Source: Maritimibacter dapengensis (GTDB lineage Bacteria; Pseudomonadota; Alphaproteobacteria; Rhodobacterales; Rhodobacteraceae). From it: a stretch of 64,000 nt of DNA. The notes under the pieces are model-generated. The model was not told the origin of the DNA, ran no database searches, and saw nothing but the letters and a program-made list of their open reading frames with translations. This document shows positions 18,319-27,594 of this stretch, piece after piece (positions within the stretch are counted from its first letter, which is position 1; every line of letters starts with the position of its first letter). Made by a program: the position numbers and the translations under genes. Where the stretch lies: assembly GCF_019218265.1 (NCBI RefSeq), contig NZ_JAHUZE010000002.1:1133779-1197778 (forward strand), in the 5' to 3' direction.

Positions 18319-18463
18319 GGATTTTCCAGTCCGAAACGCCAAGGCCAGCGAATAAGCCAACGCACCCGGACCACATCGACATGGCCATCCTTCGCCGACA
18401 CGCCCCCACGCGGCGCAATCCCGCTTGCGACGCGCCTCAAATCCTGCCCACAAGCCATTGATG

Positions 18464-18496
18464 TTGACATGAAAAAAGAACCGCCCCAAGCTATCG
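18464..18496 (+). promoter_or_regulatory. Possible ihfA promoter
   Basis: A perfect TTGACA lies 49 bp upstream of the ihfA start, followed after 18-21 bases by weak -10 candidates (AAGCTA or CTATCG). Between fabH and ihfA (18319-18517) I see no other gene. The -10 is uncertain. Confidence 0.4.
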
Positions 18497-18517
18497 CAAA
18501 CCAATTCGGGGGACGGT

Positions 18518-18820
18518 ATGAGTGACAAGACGCTGACGCGCATGGACCTGAGCGAAGCGGTATTTCGCGAAGTCGGTCTTTCGCGGAACGAAAGCGCGCA
18601 ACTGGTCGAAAGCGTTCTGAACCATGTGTCGGATTCGCTGGTGCGTGGAGAAACCGTGAAAATCTCGTCCTTCGGGACGTTTTCCGTGCGCGACAAGGCC
18701 GCGCGCGTGGGGCGCAATCCGAAAACGGGCGAAGAGGTGCCGATCTCACCCCGCCGCGTTTTGACCTTCCGCCCCTCCCACATCATGAAAGAACGGGTCG
18801 CTGCGGGGAACAAGAGCTGA
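18518..18820 (+). CDS. ihfA: Integration host factor subunit alpha
   Basis: A 100-residue HU/IHF-fold protein: [20 protein letters not shown], the dimer core, and the DNA-intercalating beta-ribbon arm ([20 protein letters not shown], then [16 protein letters not shown]). The [15 protein letters not shown] pattern is the IHF-alpha signature rather than HU. It bends DNA by about 160 degrees as a heterodimer with IHF-beta. It lies just upstream of a MerR-type gene (41 bp), a neighbourhood also found in E. coli-like arrangements of ihfA and merR. Confidence 0.95.
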   Translation: MSDKTLTRMDLSEAVFREVGLSRNESAQLVESVLNHVSDSLVRGETVKISSFGTFSVRDKAARVGRNPKTGEEVPISPRRVLTFRPSHIMKERVAAGNKS

Positions 18821-18861
18821 CAATCCCGTCCCGAAAGAGCAGTCAATGAACGGGCAAAGCG

Positions 18862-20169
18862 ATGGAACAGAAGTCACCTGAGGCCTTCCGCACGATCAGC
18901 GAGGTGGCCGAATGGCTCGGCGTGCCGACCCATGTGCTTCGGTTCTGGGAAAGCCGTTTCACGCAGGTCAAACCGGTCAAGCGCGCCGGTGGACGGCGGT
19001 ATTATCGCCCAACGGACATGCAGCTTCTCGGCGGGATCAGAAAGCTTCTGCACGATGACGGCCTGACCATCCGCGGTGTTCAGAAACTCCTGCGCGAACA
19101 GGGGGTCAAGCACGTCGCCGCCATGTCGCCACCGCTCGACGCCGACGCGGAAACCAATGTGGTCTCCCTTCGCAAATCTCGCGAATCCGACGCCGAGATC
19201 GAAGACGCCGAAATCGTCGAGGCTCCAGAAGCGGGCGACACCGACGCGGACCTCCCCCCGGCCCCATCCAGGCCCACGCCGCCCGAACGCGCCGTCACCG
19301 ACACGTCGGAAGCAGGCCCCGAGGCGGAAACTCCGGCACCTGCTGATGCCTCGGACCCGGCCGACACCGAGCAATCGGCCGATTTCGAGTACCCGGAACC
19401 GACGGAAACCGACGACATATCCGAGGACGTCGCCGCTGACACGGCAGAGGACCCGATCGAACCGAACCCCGATGCCACATCGTTCCATACCGAAGTGACC
19501 GACACCGAGGACGGGGATATCGTCGACGACACGCTCACTCCTGAAACCGATGAAGACAGCGCGCCACCCACGGACGACCACGCCCCCGACCCGGCCGAAA
19601 CGGACGAGGCACAGGCCGAGCCCCCGGAGCCCGAACCTCAAGACCCCGAGCCCGAAGAGACAGAACCGGACGAGGCCCGCGTTCCCGTGGATGCCCGCAT
19701 GGAGACACCCGGCGATATCGAAGATGCGCCCGGAACAGCTTCGTTCACCGAGGATGAAGCCCTTACCGAAGACCCCGAGGATATGCCCGCCCCGGAACTG
19801 CCCGATGGGGCTGACGCCGAGCCTGTGGATGAAGGCACGAACGACGACACCGGCACCATCGCGGACCAGGACACCTTCGACGACGACCTGCCCGACCCGA
19901 TCGCCCCATCCGACCCCGAGACCGAGGCCAATATCCATGCCTCAGAGACCGCCGAACCGCTTCGGCCGGCGCTCGTCATGCCGGATATCGGAAGCGATCC
20001 GCTCGACGGCGAACTCGTTCCGCTACAGGCGCCGGTCGCACCCGTCCTGCGCCGCATGCGCGCCCGTGGCCTGACCCTGCCCCCAGCGGCACTTCGCGCT
20101 CTGTCGGACCGTCTTGAAACACTGCGCGATCCCGACAGGCACAGGCGGCCGCCCGGCGGTCTCGGATAG
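18862..20169 (+). CDS. MerR-family regulator with long acidic region
   Basis: 435 residues, much longer than ordinary MerR proteins (120-150). Residues ~8-75 are a MerR helix-turn-helix ([20 protein letters not shown], then the wing [12 protein letters not shown]) and a dimer helix ([14 protein letters not shown]). From ~100 to ~370 the sequence is almost entirely D, E, P, T and A, probably disordered and strongly negative. The last ~60 residues regain fold-like character ([27 protein letters not shown]). No metal-binding cysteines of CueR/MerR type are present. The function is unknown; it is conserved next to ihfA in the order. Confidence 0.85.
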   Translation: MEQKSPEAFRTISEVAEWLGVPTHVLRFWESRFTQVKPVKRAGGRRYYRPTDMQLLGGIRKLLHDDGLTIRGVQKLLREQGVKHVAAMSPPLDADAETNVVSLRKSRESDAEIEDAEIVEAPEAGDTDADLPPAPSRPTPPERAVTDTSEAGPEAETPAPADASDPADTEQSADFEYPEPTETDDISEDVAADTAEDPIEPNPDATSFHTEVTDTEDGDIVDDTLTPETDEDSAPPTDDHAPDPAETDEAQAEPPEPEPQDPEPEETEPDEARVPVDARMETPGDIEDAPGTASFTEDEALTEDPEDMPAPELPDGADAEPVDEGTNDDTGTIADQDTFDDDLPDPIAPSDPETEANIHASETAEPLRPALVMPDIGSDPLDGELVPLQAPVAPVLRRMRARGLTLPPAALRALSDRLETLRDPDRHRRPPGGLG

Positions 20170-20232
20170 GTTCCAAATCCCGACAATGAGGTCTTGCCCG
20201 CGCCCGGAAAACTGTTATGTAACCCCCCACGT

Positions 20233-20309
20233 CGGGCTATGGCGCAGTCTGGTAGCGCGTCCGTCTGGGGGACGGAAGGTCGCAGGTTCAAGTCCTGCTA
20301 GCCCGACCA
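20233..20309 (+). tRNA. tRNA-Pro (anticodon GGG)
   Basis: A 77-nt cloverleaf with encoded CCA. The acceptor stem CGGGCTA pairs with TAGCCCG; D-arm GCGC..GCGC; anticodon stem TCCGT/ACGGA with loop CTGGGGG, so the anticodon is GGG; T-arm GCAGG-TTCAAGT-CCTGC. The C1 start is typical of bacterial tRNA-Pro. It stands alone between the MerR gene and dcd. Confidence 0.96.
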
Positions 20310-20319
20310 ATCACCGAAC

Positions 20320-20343
20320 CGCCCGCCCTCATCGGGGCGGGCG
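20320..20343 (+). terminator. Hairpin after tRNA-Pro
   Basis: A perfect 9-bp GC stem (CGCCCGCCC / GGGCGGGCG) with a 6-base loop begins 10 bases after the tRNA CCA end. No T-run follows. It is a likely 3' boundary of the tRNA transcript. Confidence 0.55.
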
Positions 20344-20367
20344 TTCGTGTATCCGGGAGGTGCATGG

Positions 20368-21450
20368 ATGACCACAGGTGTTCTGCCGGATCAGGCGATC
20401 CGGGCGATGATCGAGGCCGGCACGATTACCGCCAGCCCCGCCGTGATCCCGGAACAGATACAGCCCGCCTCGCTCGACCTGCGACTCGGCACGAAAGCCT
20501 ACCGCGTCCGCGCGTCTTTTCTCGCGGGCGAAGGGGCAACGGTCGCAGACCGGCTCGCCGAGTTCGAGATGCACAGCATCGACCTGACGAATGGCGCGGT
20601 GCTCGAAAAAGGCGCAGTCTACGTGGTCCCGCTGATGGAAAGCCTCGCGCTCCCAGACGGCGTGCAAGCGGTCGCCAATGCCAAAAGTTCGACCGGGCGT
20701 CTCGATCTTCTGACCCGGGCGATCACAGATGGCGGCGTCGAATTCGACCGCATCGCGCCCGGATACACCGGCCCGCTCTACGCCGAGATCTGCCCGCGCA
20801 GCTTCTCGGTCCTCGTGCGCCCCGGTATGCGACTGAACCAGATCCGTTTCCGCGAAGGCCAGGCGATCCTCTCGGACGACGACCTGCGCGCGCGCCACGC
20901 TTCCGAACGGCTCGTCGACGGCGACGCCGTGATCGACGACGGCCTCGGCTTCTCGGTCGACCTGAAACCCGCCTCGGGCGATTTGGTCGGCTACCGTGCA
21001 AAGCCCCATTCCGGCGTGATCGACCTCGACCTCATCGGGCATTACGACCCGGCGGAGTTCTGGGAACCGATCCGCACCACCGAAGGCCGCATCATCCTCG
21101 ACCCCGGCGCATTCTACATCCTCGTCAGCCGCGAAGCCGTCCATATCCCGCCCGATTGCGCAGCCGAAATGGCGCCCTACCTCGCAATGGTCGGCGAATT
21201 CCGCGTCCACTACGCGGGATTCTTCGACCCCGGCTTCGGCCATGACGCCGCCGGTGGCGCGGGCTCACGCGGGGTGCTCGAAGTCCGCTGTCACGAAGCG
21301 CCTTTCGTGCTGGAACACGGTCAGGTCGTCGGGCGGTTGGTCTATGAAAAGATGTCGGAAATCCCCGAAACGCTTTACGGCGCGGACCTGAAATCAAACT
21401 ACCAGGGCCAGGGTCTCAAGCTGTCGAAGCATTTCAAAACGCCCACCTGA
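20368..21450 (+). CDS. dcd: dCTP deaminase, long two-domain form
   Basis: 360 residues, about twice the ~190 of E. coli Dcd. The ATG at 20368 has GGGAGG seven bases upstream. The first half carries the trimeric dUTPase-fold motifs (PASLDLRLGTKAYRV, NAKSSTGRLDLL, FDRIAPGYTGPLYAEICPRS, then PGMRLNQIRF), including the SS-x-x-R and glutamate used for deamination. The second half looks like a further, diverged copy of the fold (VGEFRVHYAGFFDPGFG, then GVLEVRCHEAPFVLEHGQVV). It makes dUTP from dCTP for thymidylate supply. The long form is usual in Rhodobacterales. Confidence 0.88.
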   Translation: MTTGVLPDQAIRAMIEAGTITASPAVIPEQIQPASLDLRLGTKAYRVRASFLAGEGATVADRLAEFEMHSIDLTNGAVLEKGAVYVVPLMESLALPDGVQAVANAKSSTGRLDLLTRAITDGGVEFDRIAPGYTGPLYAEICPRSFSVLVRPGMRLNQIRFREGQAILSDDDLRARHASERLVDGDAVIDDGLGFSVDLKPASGDLVGYRAKPHSGVIDLDLIGHYDPAEFWEPIRTTEGRIILDPGAFYILVSREAVHIPPDCAAEMAPYLAMVGEFRVHYAGFFDPGFGHDAAGGAGSRGVLEVRCHEAPFVLEHGQVVGRLVYEKMSEIPETLYGADLKSNYQGQGLKLSKHFKTPT

Positions 21451-21451
21451 T

Positions 21452-21526
21452 CCCTTCATTGTTCCCGAAATACTTCAGGGGGTCCGGGGGACTGGTCCCC
21501 CGGTCGGTCGATTGGGCGCAGCCCAA
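21452..21526 (+). repeat. Dispersed two-hairpin intergenic element, copy 2
   Basis: It starts just after dcd: an AT-rich box with CCCTTCATTGTTCCCGAAAT and ACTTCAGGGGG, then a 9-bp-stem hairpin (CCGGGGGAC / GTCCCCCGG, 21484-21503), then a second hairpin (TTGGGC / GCCCAA, 21512-21526). The box matches the minus-strand reading of copy 3 (29174-29242) almost base for base. It may also act as the dcd terminator. Confidence 0.65.
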
Positions 21527-21544
21527 GCGAAACCGATAAGGGCT

Positions 21545-21754
21545 CTAGCGCATGCGCCGCGCCAGCCGCGCACCTTGCTTCGCGCGTTTCGCGGTCGCCT
21601 TCGCCGACTGGGCCCGCTTACGTTCTTCGGGCGTCATCTCTTCGCGGGTCTTCCCGCGGCGGGAGGCATAATCAATCCCCGCATCCACGCCGCGATGGAT
21701 CACGCGCCGCATTATCATGCGTCCGATCATCATGATCATTCGTTCGATATTCAT
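21545..21754 (-). CDS. Small conserved basic protein
   Basis: 69 residues from the ATG at 21754 (AGGAAAGAG upstream); a frame opening at 21793 is possible but lacks a good site. The N-terminal half is methionine/isoleucine-rich (MNIERMIMMIGRMIMRRVIHRG) and may be an amphipathic membrane-associated helix. The second half is very basic (EERKRAQSAKATAKRAKQGA). I do not recognise a family with a known role. It lies downstream of scpB on the same strand, at the place where many relatives have tatA. Confidence 0.65.
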   Translation of the reverse strand: MNIERMIMMIGRMIMRRVIHRGVDAGIDYASRRGKTREEMTPEERKRAQSAKATAKRAKQGARLARRMR

Positions 21755-21812
21755 GGCCTGCTCTTTCCTGGCGTATTGCCAATCATATAGCAAAAAGCGG
21801 CGTTTTTGTGAA

Positions 21813-22472
21813 TCACTCTTCGAAGAGCTCGGATTGACCCTCGTCGTCGTCGTCGGATTCCTCCTCGCCCACGCCCGCGTCCGGCGCCGGACGGCTTTCC
21901 AGAAGCCCGGCGGACCGAAGCTCTTTCAAACCCGGCAGATCGCGTGCGCTTTCCAGCCCGAAATGATCCAGAAAGCCTTGCGTGACGACGAAAGTGACGG
22001 GGCGGCCCGGCGACATGCGGCGGCGACCGAAGCGTATCCATTCCATCTCGATCAACTGGTCCACCGTGCCACGGCTGACACTCACGCCCCGGATTTCCTC
22101 GATTTCGGCACGCGTGACAGGCTGGTGGTAGGCGATGATCGCCAGCGTCTCGATCGCGGCCCGGCTGAGCTTCTTTTGCTCAACCGTTTCCTTCTGCATG
22201 AGATAGCCGAGATCCGATGCCGTTCGGATCGCGTAGGCATCACCCACGCGCACCACGTTCACGCCGCGCCCCTCGTAACGCTTGCGCAAATGCACCAGCG
22301 CCTCGGACGGGTCCGATCCGTGCGGCATCCGGGCGGTCAGTTCGGCCACCGTCACGGGTTCGGCGGACGCGAACAGCACGGCCTCGACCATACGTTCCTG
22401 TTCACCCATCGGCGGCGCCTCGAACAGGCTTTCCTCGATCTCGGTTTCAGTGGTGTCGGCGTCGTCAGTCAT
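21813..22472 (-). CDS. scpB: Segregation and condensation protein B
   Basis: About 219 residues from the ATG at 22472, which overlaps the end of scpA by 8 bases. It has two winged-helix domains: MVEAVLFASAEPVTVAELTA, then SRAAIETLAIIAYHQPVTRA and EIEEIRGVSVSRGTVDQLIE, the most conserved ScpB segment. ScpB dimers bind the ScpA kleisin in the SMC condensin complex for chromosome segregation. The acidic tail (EEESDDDDEGQSELFEE) is ordinary for alphaproteobacteria. Confidence 0.94.
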   Translation of the reverse strand: MTDDADTTETEIEESLFEAPPMGEQERMVEAVLFASAEPVTVAELTARMPHGSDPSEALVHLRKRYEGRGVNVVRVGDAYAIRTASDLGYLMQKETVEQKKLSRAAIETLAIIAYHQPVTRAEIEEIRGVSVSRGTVDQLIEMEWIRFGRRRMSPGRPVTFVVTQGFLDHFGLESARDLPGLKELRSAGLLESRPAPDAGVGEEESDDDDEGQSELFEE

Positions 22473-23253
22473 TCGGTTTCCTGCGAATCTGGATCGGGGC
22501 GAAGGTCTCGCCCTGCCGTATCTCGATCGCACCCGCCTTGGCGAGTTCGAGCGAGGCGGCGAAATTGGCGGCAGTGGCCGAGCGGCGACGCACAGGGTCG
22601 GTTTCCCAGCCTTCGGGCATGTATGACATGATGTCGGTCCAATCGCCCGCGAAACCGATCAACCCACGCATCCGGTCGAGCGCCTCCTCCAAGGTCATCA
22701 CGCTGTCGCGGTCCATGACGAAGGGGCGAAACTCGTCACGGGTGCGGATGCGGGCATAGCCTTGCATGAGGTCCAGAAGCGTCGCCGTATACGTGATACG
22801 CCGCCGCCGCTCGACCACCTCGACCTGTCCGCGCACGAAGAAGTCGCGGCCTTTCTGGTCCCGGGCCATGAGCTTCGCGGCCACGTCCCGCATCGCCTGC
22901 AAGCGCTCAAGCTGGAACGCCAGATGCGCGGCCAGTTCCTCACCCGAAGGCCCCTCTTCCGACGGATCGGGCGGCAGAAGAAGGCGCGACTTGAGAAACG
23001 CAAGCCACGCGGCCATCACGAGGTAATCGGCCGCCAGCTCGATGCGAAGGTGACGCGCCTTTTCGATGAAACCAAGGTATTGCTCGGCAAGCGCCAGCAC
23101 CGAGATCTGCCTGAGATCAACCTTCTGGGTGCGCGACAGGGTGAGCAACAGGTCGAGTGGGCCTTCGTAGCCCTCGACCTCGACGATCAGCGCCTCCGCC
23201 GCCATGCGCTCGGACACGGACAGAATATCTGCCTGGAACTCTTCGTCGGACAT
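22465..23253 (-). CDS. scpA: Segregation and condensation protein A (kleisin)
   Basis: A 262-residue kleisin that bridges SMC heads. The N-terminal part has the hallmark VEGYEGPLDLLLTLSRTQKV and DLRQISVLALAEQYL. The middle is charged, and the C-terminal winged helix includes VRRRSATAANFAASLELAKA. It lies in the minus-strand row argS-SPOR-nagZ-scpA-scpB, separated by 19 bp from nagZ and overlapping scpB. Confidence 0.94.
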   Translation of the reverse strand: MSDEEFQADILSVSERMAAEALIVEVEGYEGPLDLLLTLSRTQKVDLRQISVLALAEQYLGFIEKARHLRIELAADYLVMAAWLAFLKSRLLLPPDPSEEGPSGEELAAHLAFQLERLQAMRDVAAKLMARDQKGRDFFVRGQVEVVERRRRITYTATLLDLMQGYARIRTRDEFRPFVMDRDSVMTLEEALDRMRGLIGFAGDWTDIMSYMPEGWETDPVRRRSATAANFAASLELAKAGAIEIRQGETFAPIQIRRKPND

Positions 23254-23272
23254 GGTGAAAGGGGCGGCCCAG

Positions 23273-24268
23273 CTACTGCGTCAACAAGGCCTCAAATTCC
23301 GCGTCCAGCGCGTCAATGTCAATGGCATCAGGCTCCTTGCGCCATGTGAGCGCGGTCTCGGCGCGTGCCGCCGCCACACCGTCGAGCGCGCCCGCGCCTT
23401 CGACAACCTGGACCATCTCGTCCATCTCGCCATTACAATGGAGGATGATGTCGCAACCGGCATTTCTCGCCGCCGATGCGCGCGCGGCAAAGGGTCCTTC
23501 GAGCGCTTTCATCGAAATGTCGTCGGTCATCAACAGCCCGGAAAACCCGATCCTGTCCCGGATGATCTCGATCATTTTGGGTGAGGTCGTGGCCGGGTTC
23601 TCGGCGTCGATGTCGGTATAGACGATATGCGCCGTCATTGCGAGCGGAAGGCCGGATACGCTCTGGAAGGCAAGGAAGTCGGAAACCCGCAGCGCCTTTT
23701 CCCGGGCCTTGACCACCGGCAGTTCCAGATGGCTGTCCGCCGTGGCGCGCCCGTGTCCGGGGATATGTTTGACCACCGGGAGAACGCCACCGTCCACCAG
23801 CCCCGTGGCAACCGCGCCCGCGATCTCGGCCACTTTGACGACGTCGTTGCCGTAGCAGCGGTTCATGAGGATGTCGTGCGTGTCGGGTTGGGCCAGATCC
23901 AGAACCGGGGCGCAATTGCCGTCAAGTCCGACCGCCCGCAGTTCATGCGCGATGATGCGGTAACGCAGGTACATCGCTTCGGCCGCCTTGCGCGGGTTCA
24001 GCTTCACCTGTTCCATCGGCGGCAACCATTCCCGCCAATGCGGTGCGGTCAGCCGGGCCACCCGTCCGCCTTCCTGGTCGATGAAGATCGGGGCGTCCCG
24101 CCCGACCGCTTCACGAATTTCCGTGGTCAGCCAGACAAGCTGCTCCGGGTCCTCCACATTCCGTGCGAACAGGATGAAACCCCAGGGTTGGGCTTTCGCG
24201 AAGAAGTCGCGCTCAGCACGGCTGAGTCTCGGGCCCTGACAGCCCAGGATCGTCGCGCCGAGAGGCAT
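23273..24268 (-). CDS. nagZ: Beta-N-acetylhexosaminidase NagZ
   Basis: A 331-residue GH3 enzyme of cytoplasmic peptidoglycan recycling; it cleaves GlcNAc from 1,6-anhydro-MurNAc. Diagnostic motifs are FIDQEGGRVARLTAP (~62), the catalytic loop KHIPGHGRATADSHLELP with the His-Asp dyad, MTAHIVYTDID, and the nucleophile aspartate in GLLMTDDISMKAL. No signal peptide. It lies 1 bp after the end of the SPOR gene and 19 bp before scpA. Confidence 0.95.
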   Translation of the reverse strand: MPLGATILGCQGPRLSRAERDFFAKAQPWGFILFARNVEDPEQLVWLTTEIREAVGRDAPIFIDQEGGRVARLTAPHWREWLPPMEQVKLNPRKAAEAMYLRYRIIAHELRAVGLDGNCAPVLDLAQPDTHDILMNRCYGNDVVKVAEIAGAVATGLVDGGVLPVVKHIPGHGRATADSHLELPVVKAREKALRVSDFLAFQSVSGLPLAMTAHIVYTDIDAENPATTSPKMIEIIRDRIGFSGLLMTDDISMKALEGPFAARASAARNAGCDIILHCNGEMDEMVQVVEGAGALDGVAAARAETALTWRKEPDAIDIDALDAEFEALLTQ

Positions 24269-24269
24269 A

Positions 24270-25688
24270 TCAGCGCGTGACGACCGGAATACAGGCCGCC
24301 TGCCCCGCCATCAGTGCGGCGCAGAACCGGCGGGCATCCGACAGGTCGTCAAACCCCATGGCACGCAAGCGATAGAATGTCTTGCCACCCGATTGCGCCT
24401 GTTCGATCACGCGGGATTTGCCGGTGAGGTACTCGTCGAAACGCCCGGCGAGTTGATCCCATTCGGCGCGTGCCACGTCTTCGGTGTCGTAGGCACCGAG
24501 TTGCACGAGCCGGGTTCCTGCCGGAATGTCGGCCGCCGAGACTTCGTCCGTTGCGACCTCGGTCGCGGCCAGAAGCGCATCGGTCGACGGCTGGGCCGCA
24601 GCGCGGGTGACGAGATTTTCGGGCCGCGCCCGCGGACGCGGCGAAACCTTTGGCCCCGGACCGGTCACGACCTCTTCGGATGCGAACGCGAGTTCGGACC
24701 CGATCGCCTCTTCCACGGCCTCGTCCATCGCGCTCGCCTCGGCTTCCGGTTCGCTCAGAGGCTCCTGACCCGATGCGATTTCGTCCGCGAGGGCCAGCGC
24801 ATCGGAACGCGCATCGTCGGCATCTGCCGACACCGGTTCTGCCGACAGGTCTTCCTCCGGGCGGAACTCCCCGGCCTCGGCCTCCGGCGTAGCCGCCAGT
24901 ACGGGTTCCGACACGACAGGCGCATCCTCAGGCGTCAGGTCTTCGGCACCGGGTGCCAAGAGCACTTGGTCGGCCGGACCTTCGGCAACACCGACCGCGG
25001 CCACGTTGTTGACTGCAAGTCCCTGGTTTTCCGCGGCTTCGCCCCCAGGGTTCTCCGGCGCGATCCGCATCGCTCCCTCGAGCGCGGCCACGACCGGAAC
25101 CTCGGTCGCGTCCCGCACCGCAAGGTTGTAGCCCCAAACAGCAAGACCGGCGATAAGCGCAATCGACGTCATCGCGCCAAATCCATTGACCAATCGGCCA
25201 AATCGCCCCGAGCCGCCGTCCTGATCCAGAGGCTGCGCGCGATAATCCTGCTCATGTTGCGGATAATACGGCTGCGAAGGTGCCGCCGGATACCCGTGCG
25301 CCGCCGATTGAGGTTGTTGTTGGGCATGCGTGTGCATCTGCACGTGAGCCTGCGCGTGCGAGTGCTGCGGCTGCCCGCCATACCCGTGATGCGCCGGATC
25401 CATCTGCGCCGGATACCCCGGGGCATGTTGACCGGCATAGGGATGACCCTGTGGCTGCACCTGCTGTTGAGCCGGCGCGCGCATCGGCGGCTCATTCCGC
25501 GCAATGCGTGTGCTCGGCTGCTCAGCTTGCCATTGTTGCGGCTGCGGCTGCGCCGACGGATGATTGCCGTGATAGGTCTGCGACGCGTGATCTTGCGGCG
25601 ATTGCTGCGGCGCGTGGTGCTGCGGTTGATAATATCCGGGATTCGTCACGACGGGTGCCGGTCGGCTCCCCCAATGCGCGTCTGCCAT
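24270..25688 (-). CDS. SPOR-domain membrane protein
   Basis: About 472 residues from the ATG at 25688 (GAGGCAGGA upstream). Residues 1-160 are cytoplasmic and very rich in Gln, His, Pro and Tyr. One membrane helix follows (MTSIALIAGLAVWGYNLAV, ~180), then an acidic Ala/Glu/Pro periplasmic linker. The C-terminal SPOR domain (last ~80 residues: RLVQLGAYDTEDVARAEWDQ, then FYRLRAMGFDDLSDARRFC) binds denuded glycan strands at the division septum. It probably acts in cell division. Upstream of it in the row is argS. Confidence 0.88.
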   Translation of the reverse strand: MADAHWGSRPAPVVTNPGYYQPQHHAPQQSPQDHASQTYHGNHPSAQPQPQQWQAEQPSTRIARNEPPMRAPAQQQVQPQGHPYAGQHAPGYPAQMDPAHHGYGGQPQHSHAQAHVQMHTHAQQQPQSAAHGYPAAPSQPYYPQHEQDYRAQPLDQDGGSGRFGRLVNGFGAMTSIALIAGLAVWGYNLAVRDATEVPVVAALEGAMRIAPENPGGEAAENQGLAVNNVAAVGVAEGPADQVLLAPGAEDLTPEDAPVVSEPVLAATPEAEAGEFRPEEDLSAEPVSADADDARSDALALADEIASGQEPLSEPEAEASAMDEAVEEAIGSELAFASEEVVTGPGPKVSPRPRARPENLVTRAAAQPSTDALLAATEVATDEVSAADIPAGTRLVQLGAYDTEDVARAEWDQLAGRFDEYLTGKSRVIEQAQSGGKTFYRLRAMGFDDLSDARRFCAALMAGQAACIPVVTR

Positions 25689-25804
25689 GTCCTGCCTCGC
25701 TTCGGCGTTCAAGGCGCGTCCGCCCTCGCCGTTATCTGGTGCCTTGCCTGACCCGCGACGCCGCGGGCCGAACCTCATTCACCACCCGGCAGCACTTTGT
25801 TGTA

Positions 25805-27523
25805 TCAGCGCATTTCTTCGAGTGGCGTCACGCCGAGAATACCAAGGCCCGCTGAAATCACAACGGAAACGGCTTTTGGAAGAGCAATTTTTCCCTCTGT
25901 TGCAGCAGAATCACTGTCCTGCACGAAGCGCAGGGACGCGTCGTCATTGCCCTTGTTCCAAAGCGTGTGGAACTCGGACGCCAGATCGTAGAGATAAAAT
26001 GCGATGCGATGCGGCTCATGCGTCCGCGCGGCGATCTCGACCACGCGCGGCCACTCCGCAAGCTTCTGGGCCACGGCAAATTCCGCGGAATCGGCAAGCA
26101 ACGGAACCCCAGCCCGCGCGCCCAGATCAGCGGCCTTGCGCAGGACCGAATGGCACCGCGCATTGGCATATTGCACGTAGAACACCGGGTTGTCCTTGGA
26201 CTGCTCCAACGCCTTGTCGAAATCGAAATCGAGCGGCGCGTCGTTCTTGCGGGTGAGCATGATGAACCGGGTCACGTCCGGCCCGACCTCGTCCACCACG
26301 TCGCGCAGCGTCACGAAAGTGCCTGCGCGTTTGGACATCTTGAACGGTTCGCCGTTCTTGTAGAGCTTGACGAGCTGCGTGAGCTTGATGTCGAGCGGCA
26401 CCCGGTCGCCGGACAGGGCCGCCACGGCCGCCTTCATCCTCTTGACGTAGCCGCCATGGTCGGCCCCGAATACATCAATAAGCTGATCGAACCCTCTGGA
26501 AACCTTGTCGAAATGATAGGCGATGTCGGGGGCGAAATAGGTCCACGCGCCGTCCGACTTCATGATCGGGCGATCTACGTCGTCACCGTAGTCGGTCGAC
26601 TTGAACAGGGTCTGCTCCCGCGGCTCCCAATCCTCGGGCAATTTGCCCTTGGGCGGCTCGAGCGTGCCCTTGTAAATGAGCCCTTTGCCCTCGAGGTCCT
26701 CGATCGCCGCCTCGATCCGGCCGGTGCCGTAAAGCGATTTTTCCGAAAAGAATACGTCCATCTCGACGCCAAGCGCGGCAAGGTCGGCGCGGATCAGGTC
26801 CATCATCTTCTCGGTGGCGAATTCCCGCACCTCATCGAGCCAGAACTGTTCGCCCTTACCCACGAACTTGTCGCCGACCTTCGCCTTGAGCGCCTCGCCC
26901 ACCTCGATCAGGTAATCGCCGGGATAGGTGCCGTCCTCGAAGGCGACCTCCTGCCCGTGTGCTTCGAGATACCGCAGATAGACCGAGCGCGCGAGCACAT
27001 CGACCTGTGCCCCGCCGTCATTGATGTAATACTCCCGGGTCACGTCATGACCGGCGTATTCCAGAAGGCTGGCCAAGGCATCGCCGAACACAGCGCCCCG
27101 CGTGTGGCCGACATGAAGCGGACCCGTCGGATTGGCCGACACGTATTCCACGTTCACCTTCGCGCCCTGCCCCATCTGTGACTGGCCGTAATCGCCCTCG
27201 ACGAGGATCGCCTCGACAAGGCCGGACCAGACGGACGCATCGAGCCGCAGGTTCAAGAACCCCGGCCCCGCCACATCCGCACTCGCCACCCGGTCGTCCG
27301 CCGCCAGCTTGACCGCGAGCGCGTCCGCAATGTCACGCGGCTTGGCACCGGCGGGCTTGGCCAGAACCATCGCGGCATTCGTCGCCATGTCCCCATGCGC
27401 CGGATCGCGCGGCGGCTCGACCGCGACATTGGCGAAATCGAGACCTTCGGGCAATGCGCCCTCGCTCACCATCGTATCGAGCGACGCGATCACGAGCGAA
27501 CGGATGTCGGCAAAAAGGTTCAT
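25805..27523 (-). CDS. argS: Arginyl-tRNA synthetase
   Basis: A 572-residue class I synthetase. It shows the HIGH-type motif as HVGH in [20 protein letters not shown], the KMSKR loop in [16 protein letters not shown], the N-terminal Arg-S additional domain (residues ~1-110) and the DALR anticodon-binding domain at the C-terminus ([20 protein letters not shown]). It charges tRNA-Arg. It heads the argS-SPOR-nagZ-scpA-scpB row and follows dgt on the same strand by 71 bp. Confidence 0.97.
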   Translation of the reverse strand: MNLFADIRSLVIASLDTMVSEGALPEGLDFANVAVEPPRDPAHGDMATNAAMVLAKPAGAKPRDIADALAVKLAADDRVASADVAGPGFLNLRLDASVWSGLVEAILVEGDYGQSQMGQGAKVNVEYVSANPTGPLHVGHTRGAVFGDALASLLEYAGHDVTREYYINDGGAQVDVLARSVYLRYLEAHGQEVAFEDGTYPGDYLIEVGEALKAKVGDKFVGKGEQFWLDEVREFATEKMMDLIRADLAALGVEMDVFFSEKSLYGTGRIEAAIEDLEGKGLIYKGTLEPPKGKLPEDWEPREQTLFKSTDYGDDVDRPIMKSDGAWTYFAPDIAYHFDKVSRGFDQLIDVFGADHGGYVKRMKAAVAALSGDRVPLDIKLTQLVKLYKNGEPFKMSKRAGTFVTLRDVVDEVGPDVTRFIMLTRKNDAPLDFDFDKALEQSKDNPVFYVQYANARCHSVLRKAADLGARAGVPLLADSAEFAVAQKLAEWPRVVEIAARTHEPHRIAFYLYDLASEFHTLWNKGNDDASLRFVQDSDSAATEGKIALPKAVSVVISAGLGILGVTPLEEMR

Positions 27524-27594
27524 GGTGTTCCTCTGGAATAAGACCCGCGCGGTCTAGCACCTCTGGCCCAAAGGTCAACGGCTGGCACGCCTCG

